Below are positions 25,488 through 36,546 of a DNA stretch of 64,000 bases, piece after piece. The notes below the pieces were generated by a model. That model worked only from the letters and a program-made list of their open reading frames with translations. It was not told where the DNA came from and ran no database searches. The position numbers and the translations under genes are program-made. The stretch is from Parelaphostrongylus tenuis. Its lineage: Eukaryota; Nematoda; Chromadorea; Rhabditida; Metastrongylidae. The first letter of the stretch is position 1; each line of letters begins with the position of its first letter. Location: positions 1 through 64,000 of the forward strand of contig JAHQIW010000643.1 in assembly GCA_019055375.1 (NCBI GenBank), in the 5' to 3' direction.

Positions 25488-25584
25488 TCACTTCAACACG
25501 TACCATTAACGTCCCCGATTTTCCCAGTCGGGCTCCAGATCCGTCCAAAGGTTCGTTCGAGGAATACCAAAATTACCATAGCTT
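25488..25584 (+). CDS. exon-like segment, unassigned
   Basis: A TTTCAAG acceptor and a strong donor (CTT|GTAAGC) bound 97 bases that are open in two frames. One frame reads TSTRTINVPDFPSRAPDPSK. The other reads LQHVPLTSPIFPVGLQIRPK. It is immediately downstream of a SINE. It could be a 5' exon of plc-1, but nothing in the sequence proves that. Confidence 0.25.
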
Positions 25585-26274
25585 GTAAGCTGTCAGTATA
25601 GTACCAAATTGAGAGATCTACGCAAGGAAAAGGAGACCACTATCCTTAGAGATTCAATTCTTAATGGGTAGGTTTTCCGCCAACCTATGAGTTTTGCATT
25701 CGCCTAATCTTACTTGGTGGTGAGAGCTTTAAGAGTTTTTGAAAAACCTTTGAAATAAACGCGAATTTGTGGAATTCATTTATGTCTCGATTTCTCGCCT
25801 GAGTGGGTAATAGAACCAGGGCGTGTGTTGCTCGTCGTGATATGGGGTGTTCTGCAGCTATAATCCTTAGAGCCATTCTGTAAGAGCTTTGACTGAAATA
25901 GTGGCCGACGATAAACTGCCGTGGTTTTCTTTATTTTCAAATTAGTGACTCAGTTCTTGGTTAACATGTAAACATCCGTCACACTTGAATAGAGTGAAAG
26001 AATAACGTGTTCTATGAGTAAGCTCAAAAGATAGGAAGCAACTTTTCTGTTTTGTAATTTGACTATTCGCAGTCAATAACGCCATGAATCTTTTCATAAG
26101 GAAAAGTAAGCTTTCTATTTACTCGGTGTCACAGAATGCTTCCTCAATTCAGTCTACGTTATTGCTTTCTCTGTCAAATGAATCTTATTCGATGAAGGTA
26201 CCTTTTTCAGTGGCTGGTCAACCTTATTATGAGCAATAGCTTATGGTTCATTATACTCAAAGAGAGCAGTGAAT

Positions 26275-26545
26275 GAAGTAGTCTTCATAGACAGACATTG
26301 TCATTCATCCGACCTTGCTTCCCAGGCCACCAAACCTTTTATCTCACCGCAACAGGTAAACTGCTTGCAGACTTGTGTGGAAGGATAGCAGCACTGGCTT
26401 CATACATCGGTAGCCCGGCACAAGTCATTGTAAAGGCCAGATATGCATTCAATCGCCTCTAACAATGCCTAGCAAAGTCAAATGTATGGTGCGTTTTTTA
26501 GAAATGGATCAGCGCAGGGAGCTTAATTCTTTATCCCATGCACGA
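26275..26545 (+). repeat. tRNA-derived SINE, family A (5'-truncated)
   Basis: The tRNA-like head is missing or too diverged. The body matches the family: GCAGACTTGTGTGGAAGGAT, GCACTGGCTTC, GTAAAGGCCAGATATGCATT, and an end with CTTAATTCTTTATCCC. Confidence 0.65.
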
Positions 26546-26549
26546 AGAG

Positions 26550-29500
26550 AGTTGAGGCAGCTTCCTGAGTAGAAATAGCATTAATATGTTCATATTCGCA
26601 AGTTAATTTTGTATAGTTGAGGGGTAAACATCGTTGGCGTGGCATCAGTTCTCACTCTATGAATGAAAGCTTCGTTGCACATCATTTTGACGAGTCCGTA
26701 GGTTTGTCATGCAGATGGCAGTTGGTGAAGTTGCGAGTCAGCCTCTTCACTGGTATTCTAAACACTGGTTGTTTGCTCACTTAAAGCGTACGACGGGCAG
26801 ATATATAGGTCTACAGCCCTTTTAAATAGGACTGTGTCTTTCTTTCGAAAATCTTGTTCTATTTATTTATTGACAGCACATGACCGATTGTCAAATAATG
26901 GTGGAAACATGTATGAGTATATGGGAAAACGGAAATGGGTGACATAAACAACAAATGAAAAGGAAAGACGAAGAAATAAAAAAGCAGAGACCCATAAGCC
27001 AACTATACCTTCCGCCCAATTTGTCAGTCGATTGTCGTGTTAAATTACGTTGAGCAAGTTATCTTAAATAGCGCTGACAGTGTACTAGACTGTTTCGACA
27101 AGAGGTCACCTTGATGGACCAAGCACGTACGATAACGAAATCAGGGAAAAACACCACACCATCACGTCTCACTTTTATCAGTTTAAAAAGGCTCTCAACT
27201 GAACTAAAACCGAAGTGGCAGCCGTGAAAGTTTTGAGCTGCACAATGTTCCTCCCTAAACCACATATTACCAGAAATATCTCCACTAACATTGAAGAAAG
27301 TCATTTGAGAGTAATGTGATAACAGAAGAGTGAATGTCGTTTGTCAGTAGTTGTATCTGCTTTGCTGCGCTAGTGATATCAGTGATCTCATATACGTTAA
27401 GCATTAAGAAAGCGAGACGAACACTGGACCACTACAGTGTCTGTAGAATAACTAGTCGTCAGTTCTATCCCATAAAAACAACATCAATTAGCAATTTGCT
27501 TCAGACACATCGTTTACACTTACTAGGCCAATTATCCACAAATGTTTAAGAGCTATTTATCTGTTTCGATTACTTAATACGACGCAGTACTCAAGTCCTG
27601 CTGATAGCAAGCGGATTAGGTTACTTTTAAGAGCATCAAGAATGTAATGAAGCGGGCTAGCAACAACCGATTCGCATACACCTCTCTAATTCTATAATTA
27701 TCCCTCGTCAACGCGCGCTCTGAAAACCTAAAATCTACTCAGGTATGACGACAGATCGTCTAGGGTTTGTCGAAGGCGATATCGAAATTGATACTAAGAG
27801 CATTCCGTTCTAGCAAAGTGAGAGGATGATCCGAAGTTACGATTTGCGTCAATGAACGCGTCTGAAAAGGTTCTAGGAATTGAGTGAGGCAGACATGTGA
27901 CTCGTTTTAACAATACCATTACAAAAATTCAGCTTATCTGACACACAGAAGAGAGAATAAAGTTTTGCTGGCATTCAACCGAGTTCCTTCACAATCGACC
28001 TGTAGACAACAGGCATAATACATAAAAACTCTCTTCTGTGCCTTTTTTTCGATAATCTCACGCTCGGCCTTGGGATGTGATCATTCTAAAAGAGCTTTCC
28101 TACGATGCGCTCATTTTACTTCACGTGAAATTTCGAAAATTCTTTGTGCGTTATAAATTTCCGTAATCTATCTAGAACTTTTGTGTCAGAAACATTTTAC
28201 AAGTAATGTTCTTAGCCAGTGGATAAGTTTCTGTGTCAGGCCGTCTCTCACTAAGCATATTTAGTAAATTAGAGACTCTTCTTCGCGAACAACACAAAAA
28301 GGCCCCATTGTTGCTTTCTTTCATTCATCCATCCATTGTATTTTTCTTCTTGAAAGTATTGCATATAACGGCCTGTGATTTCAGTTTCAGTGAATGCTTA
28401 TTGCATTCTTTTTTGAATGATTAGGCTTTAGTCATAAAATATTCGTCTTCATGGAATTTATTTTTAGATGTTTGGTGGGATGTTGAGATGATGTTATGTG
28501 TTTATGTACTTACAACAAGACTTGATTTTTCCCTCTAAATTCCGTTGAATGGTGGCCGACTAAATTCTCCCTGCAATATCTAGCCGTGCAAGGGCGTTCT
28601 CAGATTTTCATAAGTAGTTCCCAATCTTTGTAGATCGAAGAGAGCTAGTCCCAAACAACTCTGTTAGCAAATTCTCAACCTTGAACGAGTGAAAGGCTTG
28701 GTGTACTCAAGGCGTTTTCAAACCAGCATTTATTAGTATTATCCACCTGCACCTCTATTGTTGTGTATAGCGCTCAGGTATAAATAATTTGGCAGGCATA
28801 TCTACTTATTTATTTGTTTTCTTACACACAGTGCCAGAATATTGGCCACGCTCAATTCAAACCAGCACTACTTAGCTCGTAGTAAATTTCACTTAGTGAA
28901 GCAAAATTTATCAGACCGCTATCTAGAAGAGAGTTCCCTTGACTCTTTAACAAAAAGCTTGGATTGTATAAAGCCCACAATTCCTTTTTTTCTTCTTATT
29001 CATTGTTAATGTTCGCGTTTCGCACAGCGGAGCCATTGAATAATCAGGATGTTTTGTGGAACAGGATGTGACGGTACTCCTCAATGCATCACTGATGTTC
29101 TCAGCTGCCATGCTTGTGTTCGAAATTTCAAGAATTCAAATTCTATTCCAGATTTTTTGTGAATTTCATAACTGAAAATTCTATAATGAGACAGATAGAT
29201 TTCAACTTCATTTTTCAGCTAATGCAATTTTGTCGGCAAGATACGATGTGAAACATAACCACAGAAGTGCTGAGGATACGAGCAAAGCTTGGAACCTACT
29301 GTGGCTTCGTAGCCGTGATATCGCTCTTTTCGAAGGCTCACAGAGTTTTCCAGTGCAGCACCAGAGCCCTTGCTCTGCCTTCATCTCAGCCATAATTACT
29401 TAAAACACGGTCATTCATGAAATCTGTGGCCTCAGAGATATTAAGGCAAACTTTTAGGACCAAAACTCCTCAATTCCTTCACTTATTGAAAAATTATTCA

Positions 29501-29760
29501 TAGTTAACGGACGAAAACCTTTGGCCAACCAACGGCACACCGGTCAAGTAAAAATTACATCAATCCTCGCGCGATTTTAAGTTATGGGGCCCAAACGTTC
29601 ACTCATGGTTAATTCCAGTGCCTATCTTATGAAAAACTGCGAATTCTTTTTGTGAATATGATAATTACGCATTACTTCTCAAGAGCACCTTAAATCAACT
29701 CGGTTACAATGACTGTAGCTTGGAAAACGAATACTCTAAACACAATGACATTTTTCCAGT
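26550..29760. other. no supported gene
   Basis: Only short ORFs, none with recognisable domains or convincing splice signals on both sides. I see no repeat in common with the other parts of the window. Confidence 0.4.
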
Positions 29761-29764
29761 AATG

Positions 29765-29880
29765 TAGAGTGCTGTGCAAAAGTTTTTGTGTCAGCCGGGA
29801 TTCGAACCTAGATCCCCTTTCATGCTGGAGCGTATGCTAACCCTTTGCATCACCGACGCTATACAACGACATTTTGTTTC
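29765..29880 (-). repeat. tRNA-derived SINE, family B
   Basis: Minus strand: GTCGGTGATGCAAAGGGTTA, then GCTCCAGCATGAAAGGGGAT, GGTTCGAATCCCGGC (intact box-B-like arm) and the tail ACTTTTGCACAGCACTCTAC. The tail is the same as in the copies near 41.8 and 42.2 kb. Confidence 0.7.
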
Positions 29881-29889
29881 CCCTATTTC

Positions 29890-32200
29890 AGTGTATATTA
29901 TTTTGCCGTGTTGCAATTTTAATATGATTTATAAAGCAATTGAGTTGCTTTGTTTGCGATTTCGATATAATGTTTTATTACATAGGGATAACATATGTAC
30001 GAAAAATTTTTGTTGTTAATCAAATGCTGGCACTCTTGTCATCTCAACCCCCAATAAATCAGGAGTTAATAGCAAGCTTTCCTATTCCTCAAACTGCACT
30101 ATCCTTAAAAAAAATGCGCTGTTACATTTTTGCGACTTGCTTATCTTTTTTTTTACTTTAAATCTCCCTCTGGTGGCCGTATTGTTTCAACGATGAAGTG
30201 TTGATTTTACTCCATTATGATTCCGAATATTTCAGCTGAAATCGATCTCAGTGTCAGCGAACGAACTATCATTGAATTATGGAGAGTTTTGGTGAAGAGA
30301 CTCGGGCTTAATGATTTGTACTACGACCATTGTAGTCGCCATCCGACATAGCTCGGCACCAATCAGTGTGAAATGTAACCAAATACCCTTGGGAAGGGTC
30401 TAAACTCCGCCCACTTCTCCTAAGCCAACCGTATGATTTGGCAGTCATCGAAACCAATGTGGTCTTCTCACTTTTTTTATCCGTTCTTCAGTAATCCTTT
30501 CCTATCGAGTGCCAGACTGACTATTTTCGACTGATCACTATTTCTATATTACTTCGAGTCGGCGTGACCTGTCATGACATCAGTAGTATCACGACTTCTG
30601 AACGTGTTTGGTAAATCGGCATCATTAGACTTCGAAACTGAGAAAACTCCTGATCCTGACAGCCTATTGGTATATGTGTGCAACTTAGGTATGTCATCTC
30701 AAAGCCTCACAGTTTGCTCTTCATCCTTCTGTTACGATCTATTTGTTTCGTAACAATCTTCAACAATCTGCCCCACACTGCGTCTAGTCTATTAGAAAAA
30801 ATTCCTACGCAAGTGAAGAGTCTATTGCCCACATCAAATTGCTGGCCCTTGGATTTTGAACGCGCTAAGGCAACTAAAAAATTCCGATATTCAAATTGCA
30901 GATGAAAGAGTAAGTGGTTTTTGTACCTCACAACTCCTTCGCTGCTTGTTTTGGATGAATTTGCTTCTTTTAGTTGCACTGCATGCTAACTGCTCTTCTG
31001 GGAAATTCATACTTTTGAATAGCTGTGTTGATATAGGGTTTCCAGGTCCTTATATTCAACGCGGCGATTGTTTTATCGCGTAGCTATTAATATTTCACTA
31101 ACCTTTTGTACTTGCCAATTTTAATCACCCACTTTGTATGTAAGCGTGGCTCTTTTCAATGTTCCTCTCTGGGTCAAAAACCTGTGATGTCTTCACAGTG
31201 CAAGAGAAATTGTTGAATAACACTGCAGAGAGCATCTAAAAATATACGAGAGCGGGAGCGAACTGGGATCGATGCCTCATTCGTTTCTTGCTTGATTTGT
31301 TCCGGGAAAACACCACTGCGGGAGAGTCATGTAAAATGCTACGCAGATAAACAAGCAAGTCCACTGAGAATGGCTCTAACGAGTGTTTTCCACAATGAGA
31401 TGCCTCCACGTGTGGCCTCTGCGCCTTCGTCGACGATCGGCACAACTCATCAACATTTTAGCGCGACAGCTACACCACTGGATCGCTCAAAGTTCCATGA
31501 CGTCTACACACCAAATTGCAAGCATAATTTCTAGAAAATAACAAAAAATATCAACGTTAAGAGGGCTTTTCTTGACTTATATCAAACAGTAAATTACCAC
31601 TGAAGAAAATAAAGTGAAACCATTCAATAATTTGTTTATTACATGGTCCTTGAGATGGTTTGATACCAGAAATCATTTCTATCCCGAAGAGACTTAGTCG
31701 CAAGACAATAGACCTGCCTCTATCGAGAACTGGAGAGCGCTTTTACTAAGAACTTGAGAACAGACTAGCACGGTTTAATTCAGGATTCGAAGAAAAACCA
31801 CACTGAAGCACTTCAGCTATAGGGCGGCATTGGATGAAAGCAGCAACAATGCGCTGACGTCGTGCAATAAATACTGTTTTTGTCTCCTGACATGAACTTT
31901 TGAACTAGTTTTCTAGAGTCGTGACTTTCATTGCTCACAATGTTACAAAAAAAAAAAACCAAATGCGACGTGGTGTAATCTTACTTCCATGAGTTCAGAA
32001 AAAGAAGGTTGTTACCTGGCATATGTAAAATGGAACCCTTGCGGCCTCATACGAGATCCAGTTCACCATAGTCACTACCTTTTACATCGTCTTTGAACTA
32101 AGCTTGTACATCTATTTTGAAATTTTATGAAAAGTGTCAAGAAGCACACATGTGTTTGACTTATGTGAAACTCATCACGCATGTCAGAAGATCACAACCA
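29890..32200. other. no supported gene
   Basis: No recognisable gene or repeat. ORFs up to 90 codons at 30678-31083 and 31292-31534 lack motifs and splice context. Confidence 0.4.
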
Positions 32201-32204
32201 ATAT

Positions 32205-32263
32205 AACATATATACATATGTATATATATGTATATATATACATATATATACATATACATATCG
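32205..32263. repeat. TA-rich microsatellite with dyad symmetry
   Basis: A run of alternating ATAC and GTAT units that is nearly its own reverse complement, so it could extrude as a hairpin. It lies just upstream of the SINE that hosts the hammerhead element. Confidence 0.8.
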
Positions 32264-32545
32264 CAATGTCATTGAAGTAGTGTATTAGAAAGCGAAGTGA
32301 CGAACGATACACAGGTTTAATCACCTCCCACAGTACTCTCCCTTATTCAGTTAACTGAACGCCTAGGAATTCCTTAGCTCGGCTGCTTTCGAAATTGCAA
32401 GGAGAACTGCTTCAATCAGTATTCTACGACATTTCTTAGTTAAGGAAGACGTAACCCATGGCATCGACTGTTTTTAAAACCTCTCAAAAAACATTCAATC
32501 CAATTTTTAAGAATGTTCAAAGCCTTACCTGACGTTGGTAGGCCT

Positions 32546-32594
32546 GGGTCATACACCGATGTTTCGGAAGTCTCGCCCTCCTCGTCAGTGACCC
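32546..32594 (-). ncRNA. hammerhead ribozyme motif, left unit
   Basis: Read on the minus strand. Stem I is GGGUCA pairing with UGACCC, 6 perfect pairs. The core is CUGACGA. Stem II is GGAGG with CUUCC (one G-U) closing loop GCGAGA, followed by GAAA. Stem III is ACA with UGU around loop UCGG. The predicted cleavage triplet is GUA, so the cut would fall between plus-strand positions 32552 and 32551. All strictly conserved core bases (CUGANGA and GAAA) are present. The very short stem III fits the minimal type I hammerheads described in PLEs and retrozymes. Confidence 0.75.
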
Positions 32595-32923
32595 ACGCCC
32601 CACATTAAGCCTTGCATTGTAGCAAGCAAGGAGACGTATGTGGTGACGGCACAGTGCACACTGACACTGTGCCATCACCACTCCTCATTCGATAGATCTC
32701 GGCTGGTAAAACAAAATTGATCCATGGCATCCATAGGCTTTAAACATTCTTAAAAATTAGATTGAATGTTTATTGCGAGGTTCCAAAAACAGTTGATGCC
32801 ATGGATCATTTTCGTTCTACCAGCCGAGATCCATCGATTGAGCAGTGGTGATAGACCAGTGTCATTGTACACTGTCCTTCACCATATACGCCTCCATCCT
32901 TGCTACAATGCAGGGCTTAATGT

Positions 32924-32980
32924 GGGGCATGCGTCACTGACGAGGAGGGCGAGGCCTCCGAAACACCGTGTATGACCCTG
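32924..32980 (+). ncRNA. hammerhead ribozyme motif, right unit
   Basis: Plus strand. Stem I has GUCA (32933-32936) with UGAC (32973-32976), and GGG/CCC beyond a one-sided bulge. The core CUGACGA is at 32937-32943. Stem II is GGAGG with CCUCC (5 Watson-Crick pairs), loop GCGAGG. GAAA is at 32960-32963. Stem III is ACA with UGU, loop CCG. Predicted cleavage is after A32972. Compared with the left unit, loops and stem II differ while pairing is kept. Stem I is weaker here because of the bulge. Confidence 0.75.
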
Positions 32981-33674
32981 GAGTAACCCTGGAGTACCAA
33001 TCTCGGGTGAGGCTTTGAACATTCTTGAAAATTAGGAGACGTAAATGTCAAGCAACAGTCGAAAGCAATATGTGAAGTATCTGCATATATTTGTGGGAGA
33101 TGAAAGGGAAGACGATTTGAAAACAAGAATTACTGGGTTCCGCGGAGAATTTAGGTAAAGGGTTGTTTAAAATTAAGTAGATTCACTTGCATCTGTTTGT
33201 GCTATTCCTTGATATTCATATGGGAACGAACACAAATTATAGAATGAAAAAGTCTCACTTGTAAGGCTTCATCCCTTCTTATATTCACGCTAATTTGTTG
33301 CACTAGAATCGCTAGCCTTCGAAGCCCTAGCAAAACCATTCCTGTGGGAGTTCCCGCTTTTTCTCGTTCAATATACCTTCAAATTTGAGATGTATCGGTA
33401 TAACTCCGACATTTTTTGTTACGAATACTCGTGAGGCATGATTTTCTCCTCGCCAACAAGACATATTCTTTTTTTTTTGCTCAGCTCTACTACTAACGAA
33501 TTTTCTAACCTGATGTGTAGTTTTTCCGATATAGCAACGTTAATGGCGAAACAACAGCTATACCAAGTACTAAATAATGAAATACTGTGCCGACTTCTAG
33601 AAACTTCGGTTAATTCATAACGATCGATCATTAATAAGGTGATTTGAAATATTGAAAAAATTTTTTGAACGAAG

Positions 33675-34482
33675 ATTTCTTGTCGAAATTTTACCCGAAT
33701 TAGTTTGGGAACTGGGCGTAATAAGCTCTTTGATCTGGCAAAAGGCAAAAACTTACTGGTTATCGATTCGTTCGAACCTATAAGGGATAGTTTATCAGTA
33801 TGCATCAAAGTAGTAGAAGCATGTGGGGAAGTGAAACTGAAGGCGACTGAATTATATTTGACAGCGCAGATATTTCACAGAATTTGAAGCGCATGCGATT
33901 CTCATAGTGACGCATTGCAGTAAAAAAGCGCTAACGATTCAACAGTTTTAAGGATAGTTGTTTTTTTATCTATTTTCCTTGTCTAGTTATTCTCCAGCAG
34001 TTTCTACATGGATTGTTTCCACTTAACTAGTCCTTTTATGCTTTCTACTATAACAAGTTTTATTGTTCCTCCCTAATAGCTACACTGTTCGTCTAAAAAG
34101 CTTATCTCAGTGGTTGATGATAAGAACAAGAACCACATATACCACTTATTGTGCTTTCTCTTGTCTGATTTACCTAATGAAGTAAGAGCGTCGAAAACTA
34201 CGATAAATGGGAGTGTGGTGGTACATTCTTACACAAGCGTCACCATTCAAAGTCAAGGTGTTTTCATTAGTGAAGTTTATCTCAAAGTGAACCATCGTCA
34301 TGATCTTTAATGAAGCTAGTTACACAAAATATAAATTCCTTGAATTTGACACGGTAGATGAAGTAGATGATGACGATTTTGGTGAATCTCTTGAGGTCGA
34401 ACACAACGACGACAACGAGAAGTTTGAAAACGCGATAGCCTCATTAATTCAGAAATATGCTCTTTCAATGCTACGAAACTTC
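33675..34482 (+). CDS. candidate 5' exons of plc-1
   Basis: Three plus-strand segments look coding. From 33675 to about 33820 a frame opens after GAACGAAG and contains TGRNKLFDLAKGKNLLVIDS. 34111-34181 lies between a TTATCTCAG acceptor and a GTAAGAG donor and reads VDDKNKNHIYHLLCFLLSDL. 34316-34482 ends at a GTATGC donor and is acidic (DTVDEVDDDDFGESLEVEHN). Phases between them do not all agree, so at least one boundary is wrong. They lie 0.8-1.6 kb upstream of the secure RasGEF exons on the same strand, so membership of plc-1 is reasonable but unproven. Confidence 0.4.
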
Positions 34483-35251
34483 GTATGCGTATAGAAACGA
34501 CGTTTGTTTTACCACTTCATAGCAACTAATAAACTGCAAAAATTACCCTTCTGTTCTAAATTTTTTCACGAAACGAGATTCTTTGAAGAAGTGAAAACGA
34601 AATTAGCTATTTTAAACTATAGGCGCAGAAGAGCAAAGGAAAGAACCCGTGTATTCAGTCGCGTCTACGACTTCGCTCAAAATTCAATATTAGAGGTGCC
34701 ATAGCAGACCTCGTGAAAGGCTTAAAATATACTGTTAGAACGTATAAATTCTAAGCGGCCACTAAAGATGCCATACCAGACCTTATGAGAGGAAAAAACG
34801 TTTTTGAAGTTTTAGAAATTCGCAATTTTGTTTCAGCACATTTCGAATACATGTGTCCTGTTGGGAATAATATCCTAGTATATTTCGCATTTTCGCTTGA
34901 GAAACATATTTCTGTGACTTTCAAATTTTTTTTATTCAATTTTTTTCAATTTTTTTTTTCAAATTTTATTCAAAAAAGACGAGGGTGCAAATTCACGTTT
35001 CTTCTTTACAAAATAATTTTATACTTCCTGTTGATTGCCCGCAGCACAAATTTGTTGAAATTTGCAGTTTGCTTAACATTAATTTGCCCTTCTGGTATAG
35101 TAAATGTTATATGTTCAAAACACTTCTCTCATTAACATCGTTTTTTTTCTAGAGAGCACAATTTTCATACGATTTCTGGATGATCACGTTATATTGCTAC
35201 TAAAAATGCCAATAAACCACTAGACATAGATTTGCATCTTTAACTTCTCAG

Positions 35252-36513
35252 AAATTTGATAAATTTATTGAGCAGATCTTTCCAAAAACAGGAATTAATC
35301 TGCGAGTTTATGCATTCTATAGTTAAGAGGAAAAAGGAGTTTTTCAAACGTTATTTTTTAAACGCCCTTGTTTTCAGCAACTTCACGAAGCGGCTCATTG
35401 GAGTCGACAGCGTCGCAGCAGCAGGTTTTGTGCTCAATGAGGAAACCAATCACTTTATTTCGCCTCGAACTGGAGCGATTACAGAGTATTTTACATTTTC
35501 CTGAGGAAGTCGCATTCCAGGTGAATAAGACTACTCGGTGAAACATTATGGTACCGTGTCTCGGTATTTATGTTACCTTTTATGGCAACTTGTAAGTAGT
35601 ACAGGATGTGTGCAACTGAAAAAAAATAAAATAGCGTTCTTTGTGATGTGCTTTTCTTGAAACCGTTCAGTTGTACTAATGGCAGTTGTTCTAACTCTCT
35701 CGACGACATCTTAATTCAATTTTGCTGCGAATTGGAATATGCCAAAATTTTCGCTGTGCTCACTGTGCTACCTACAAATGTCACAAGGGCCAATCCGACA
35801 GTTTTAAATGTTGAAATGCCCCTTTTCATTGTTATCATTTCACAGATCAATTTTTTCCCGCGTTTTTGAAAGTATTTCTGCACTTTTTCTGGCCCCTTAA
35901 ACATGCTCCATATTCTTTGATGAGTTTCATTTTTGATGCACACAAATCCTTGTGTAGAAGGAAAATGCACGCGTCCGCAGTGCAGTCCTGTGCCTTTATT
36001 ATTTGATGTAGTTTTATGGGTTTGGCAGGATAATGCAATGTTCACGTAAGATTGTTGACTGATAGGCAGATTTCTAGATCTCAGGCGCGAGTTCAACCTG
36101 CGTTTTTACCCTCATTGAGGCAGCTTGTTAGGCACTACACCACACCGAGTCCCCGTTTTCTCGGCATCACTCTTTCTGGTTATATAGGGCCATGCAACGT
36201 TGTTAGCAACCAACCGTCAGCAAGTTTAATCAGCTAGGCAATATCGGCATTAAACCTAGTTAAGCAGATACCACTTTTGATTGTAGACCAAAAATCTCAA
36301 CAATGAAGCGGTTATTACGCACCCCTCTCCTCCGCCCCCCCCCCCCCCCCCGCTCTCCCCACTTCCGGTAGGAATGAAACGCAATTGAAACTCAGTCCTG
36401 GGGTTTAGAGTTTTACATATTAGGCATCTGCATATCTGTGCATGCTTCTCCGGCTGCCATCCTGGTGCTCGATAAGTGCTGATAGGTCATAAATTATATA
36501 CATATATAAATAC

Positions 36514-36546
<33 letters not shown>

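Larger units (their letters stand above)
32455..33036. mobile_element. retrozyme-like inverted pair carrying hammerhead ribozymes
   Basis: Two related units lie head to head. The minus-strand unit runs from 32731 to 32455 and begins and ends with GATGCCATGG, about 266 bp apart. The plus-strand unit runs from 32736 to 33036 and begins and ends with copies of GGCTTTRAACATTCTTRAAA, 275 bp apart. Each is therefore one circularly permuted monomer with a short direct repeat of its ends, as expected if a circular or tandem RNA was copied. Each carries one hammerhead core in its own sense. There is no ORF. Size, hammerhead content and permuted ends fit animal retrozymes, which are non-autonomous elements thought to rely on PLE enzymes. 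That assignment is inference. Confidence 0.7.
32285..33135 (+). repeat. tRNA-derived SINE, family C, split by an insertion
   Basis: The left part (32285-32454) contains CACAGGTTTAATCACC and GTATTCTACGACATTTCTTA, matching the 5' half of family C. The right part (33037-33135) continues CAAGCAACAGTCGAAAGCAA and GGGAAGACGATTTG, matching its 3' half. Between them is the inverted hammerhead element. The repeat AGACGTAA occurs at 32447-32454 and again at 33037-33044, as expected for a target-site duplication. Confidence 0.65.

Noticed and set aside
35256..35504. 82-codon ORF containing [15 protein letters not shown]
   Set aside because: A different frame of the same stretch gives [20 protein letters not shown], which joins in phase to the RasGEF exon; the ORF is a shadow.
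36335..36351. Poly-C run as a regulatory element
   Set aside because: A similar run occurs at 5417-5435; simple homopolymers with no other signal.
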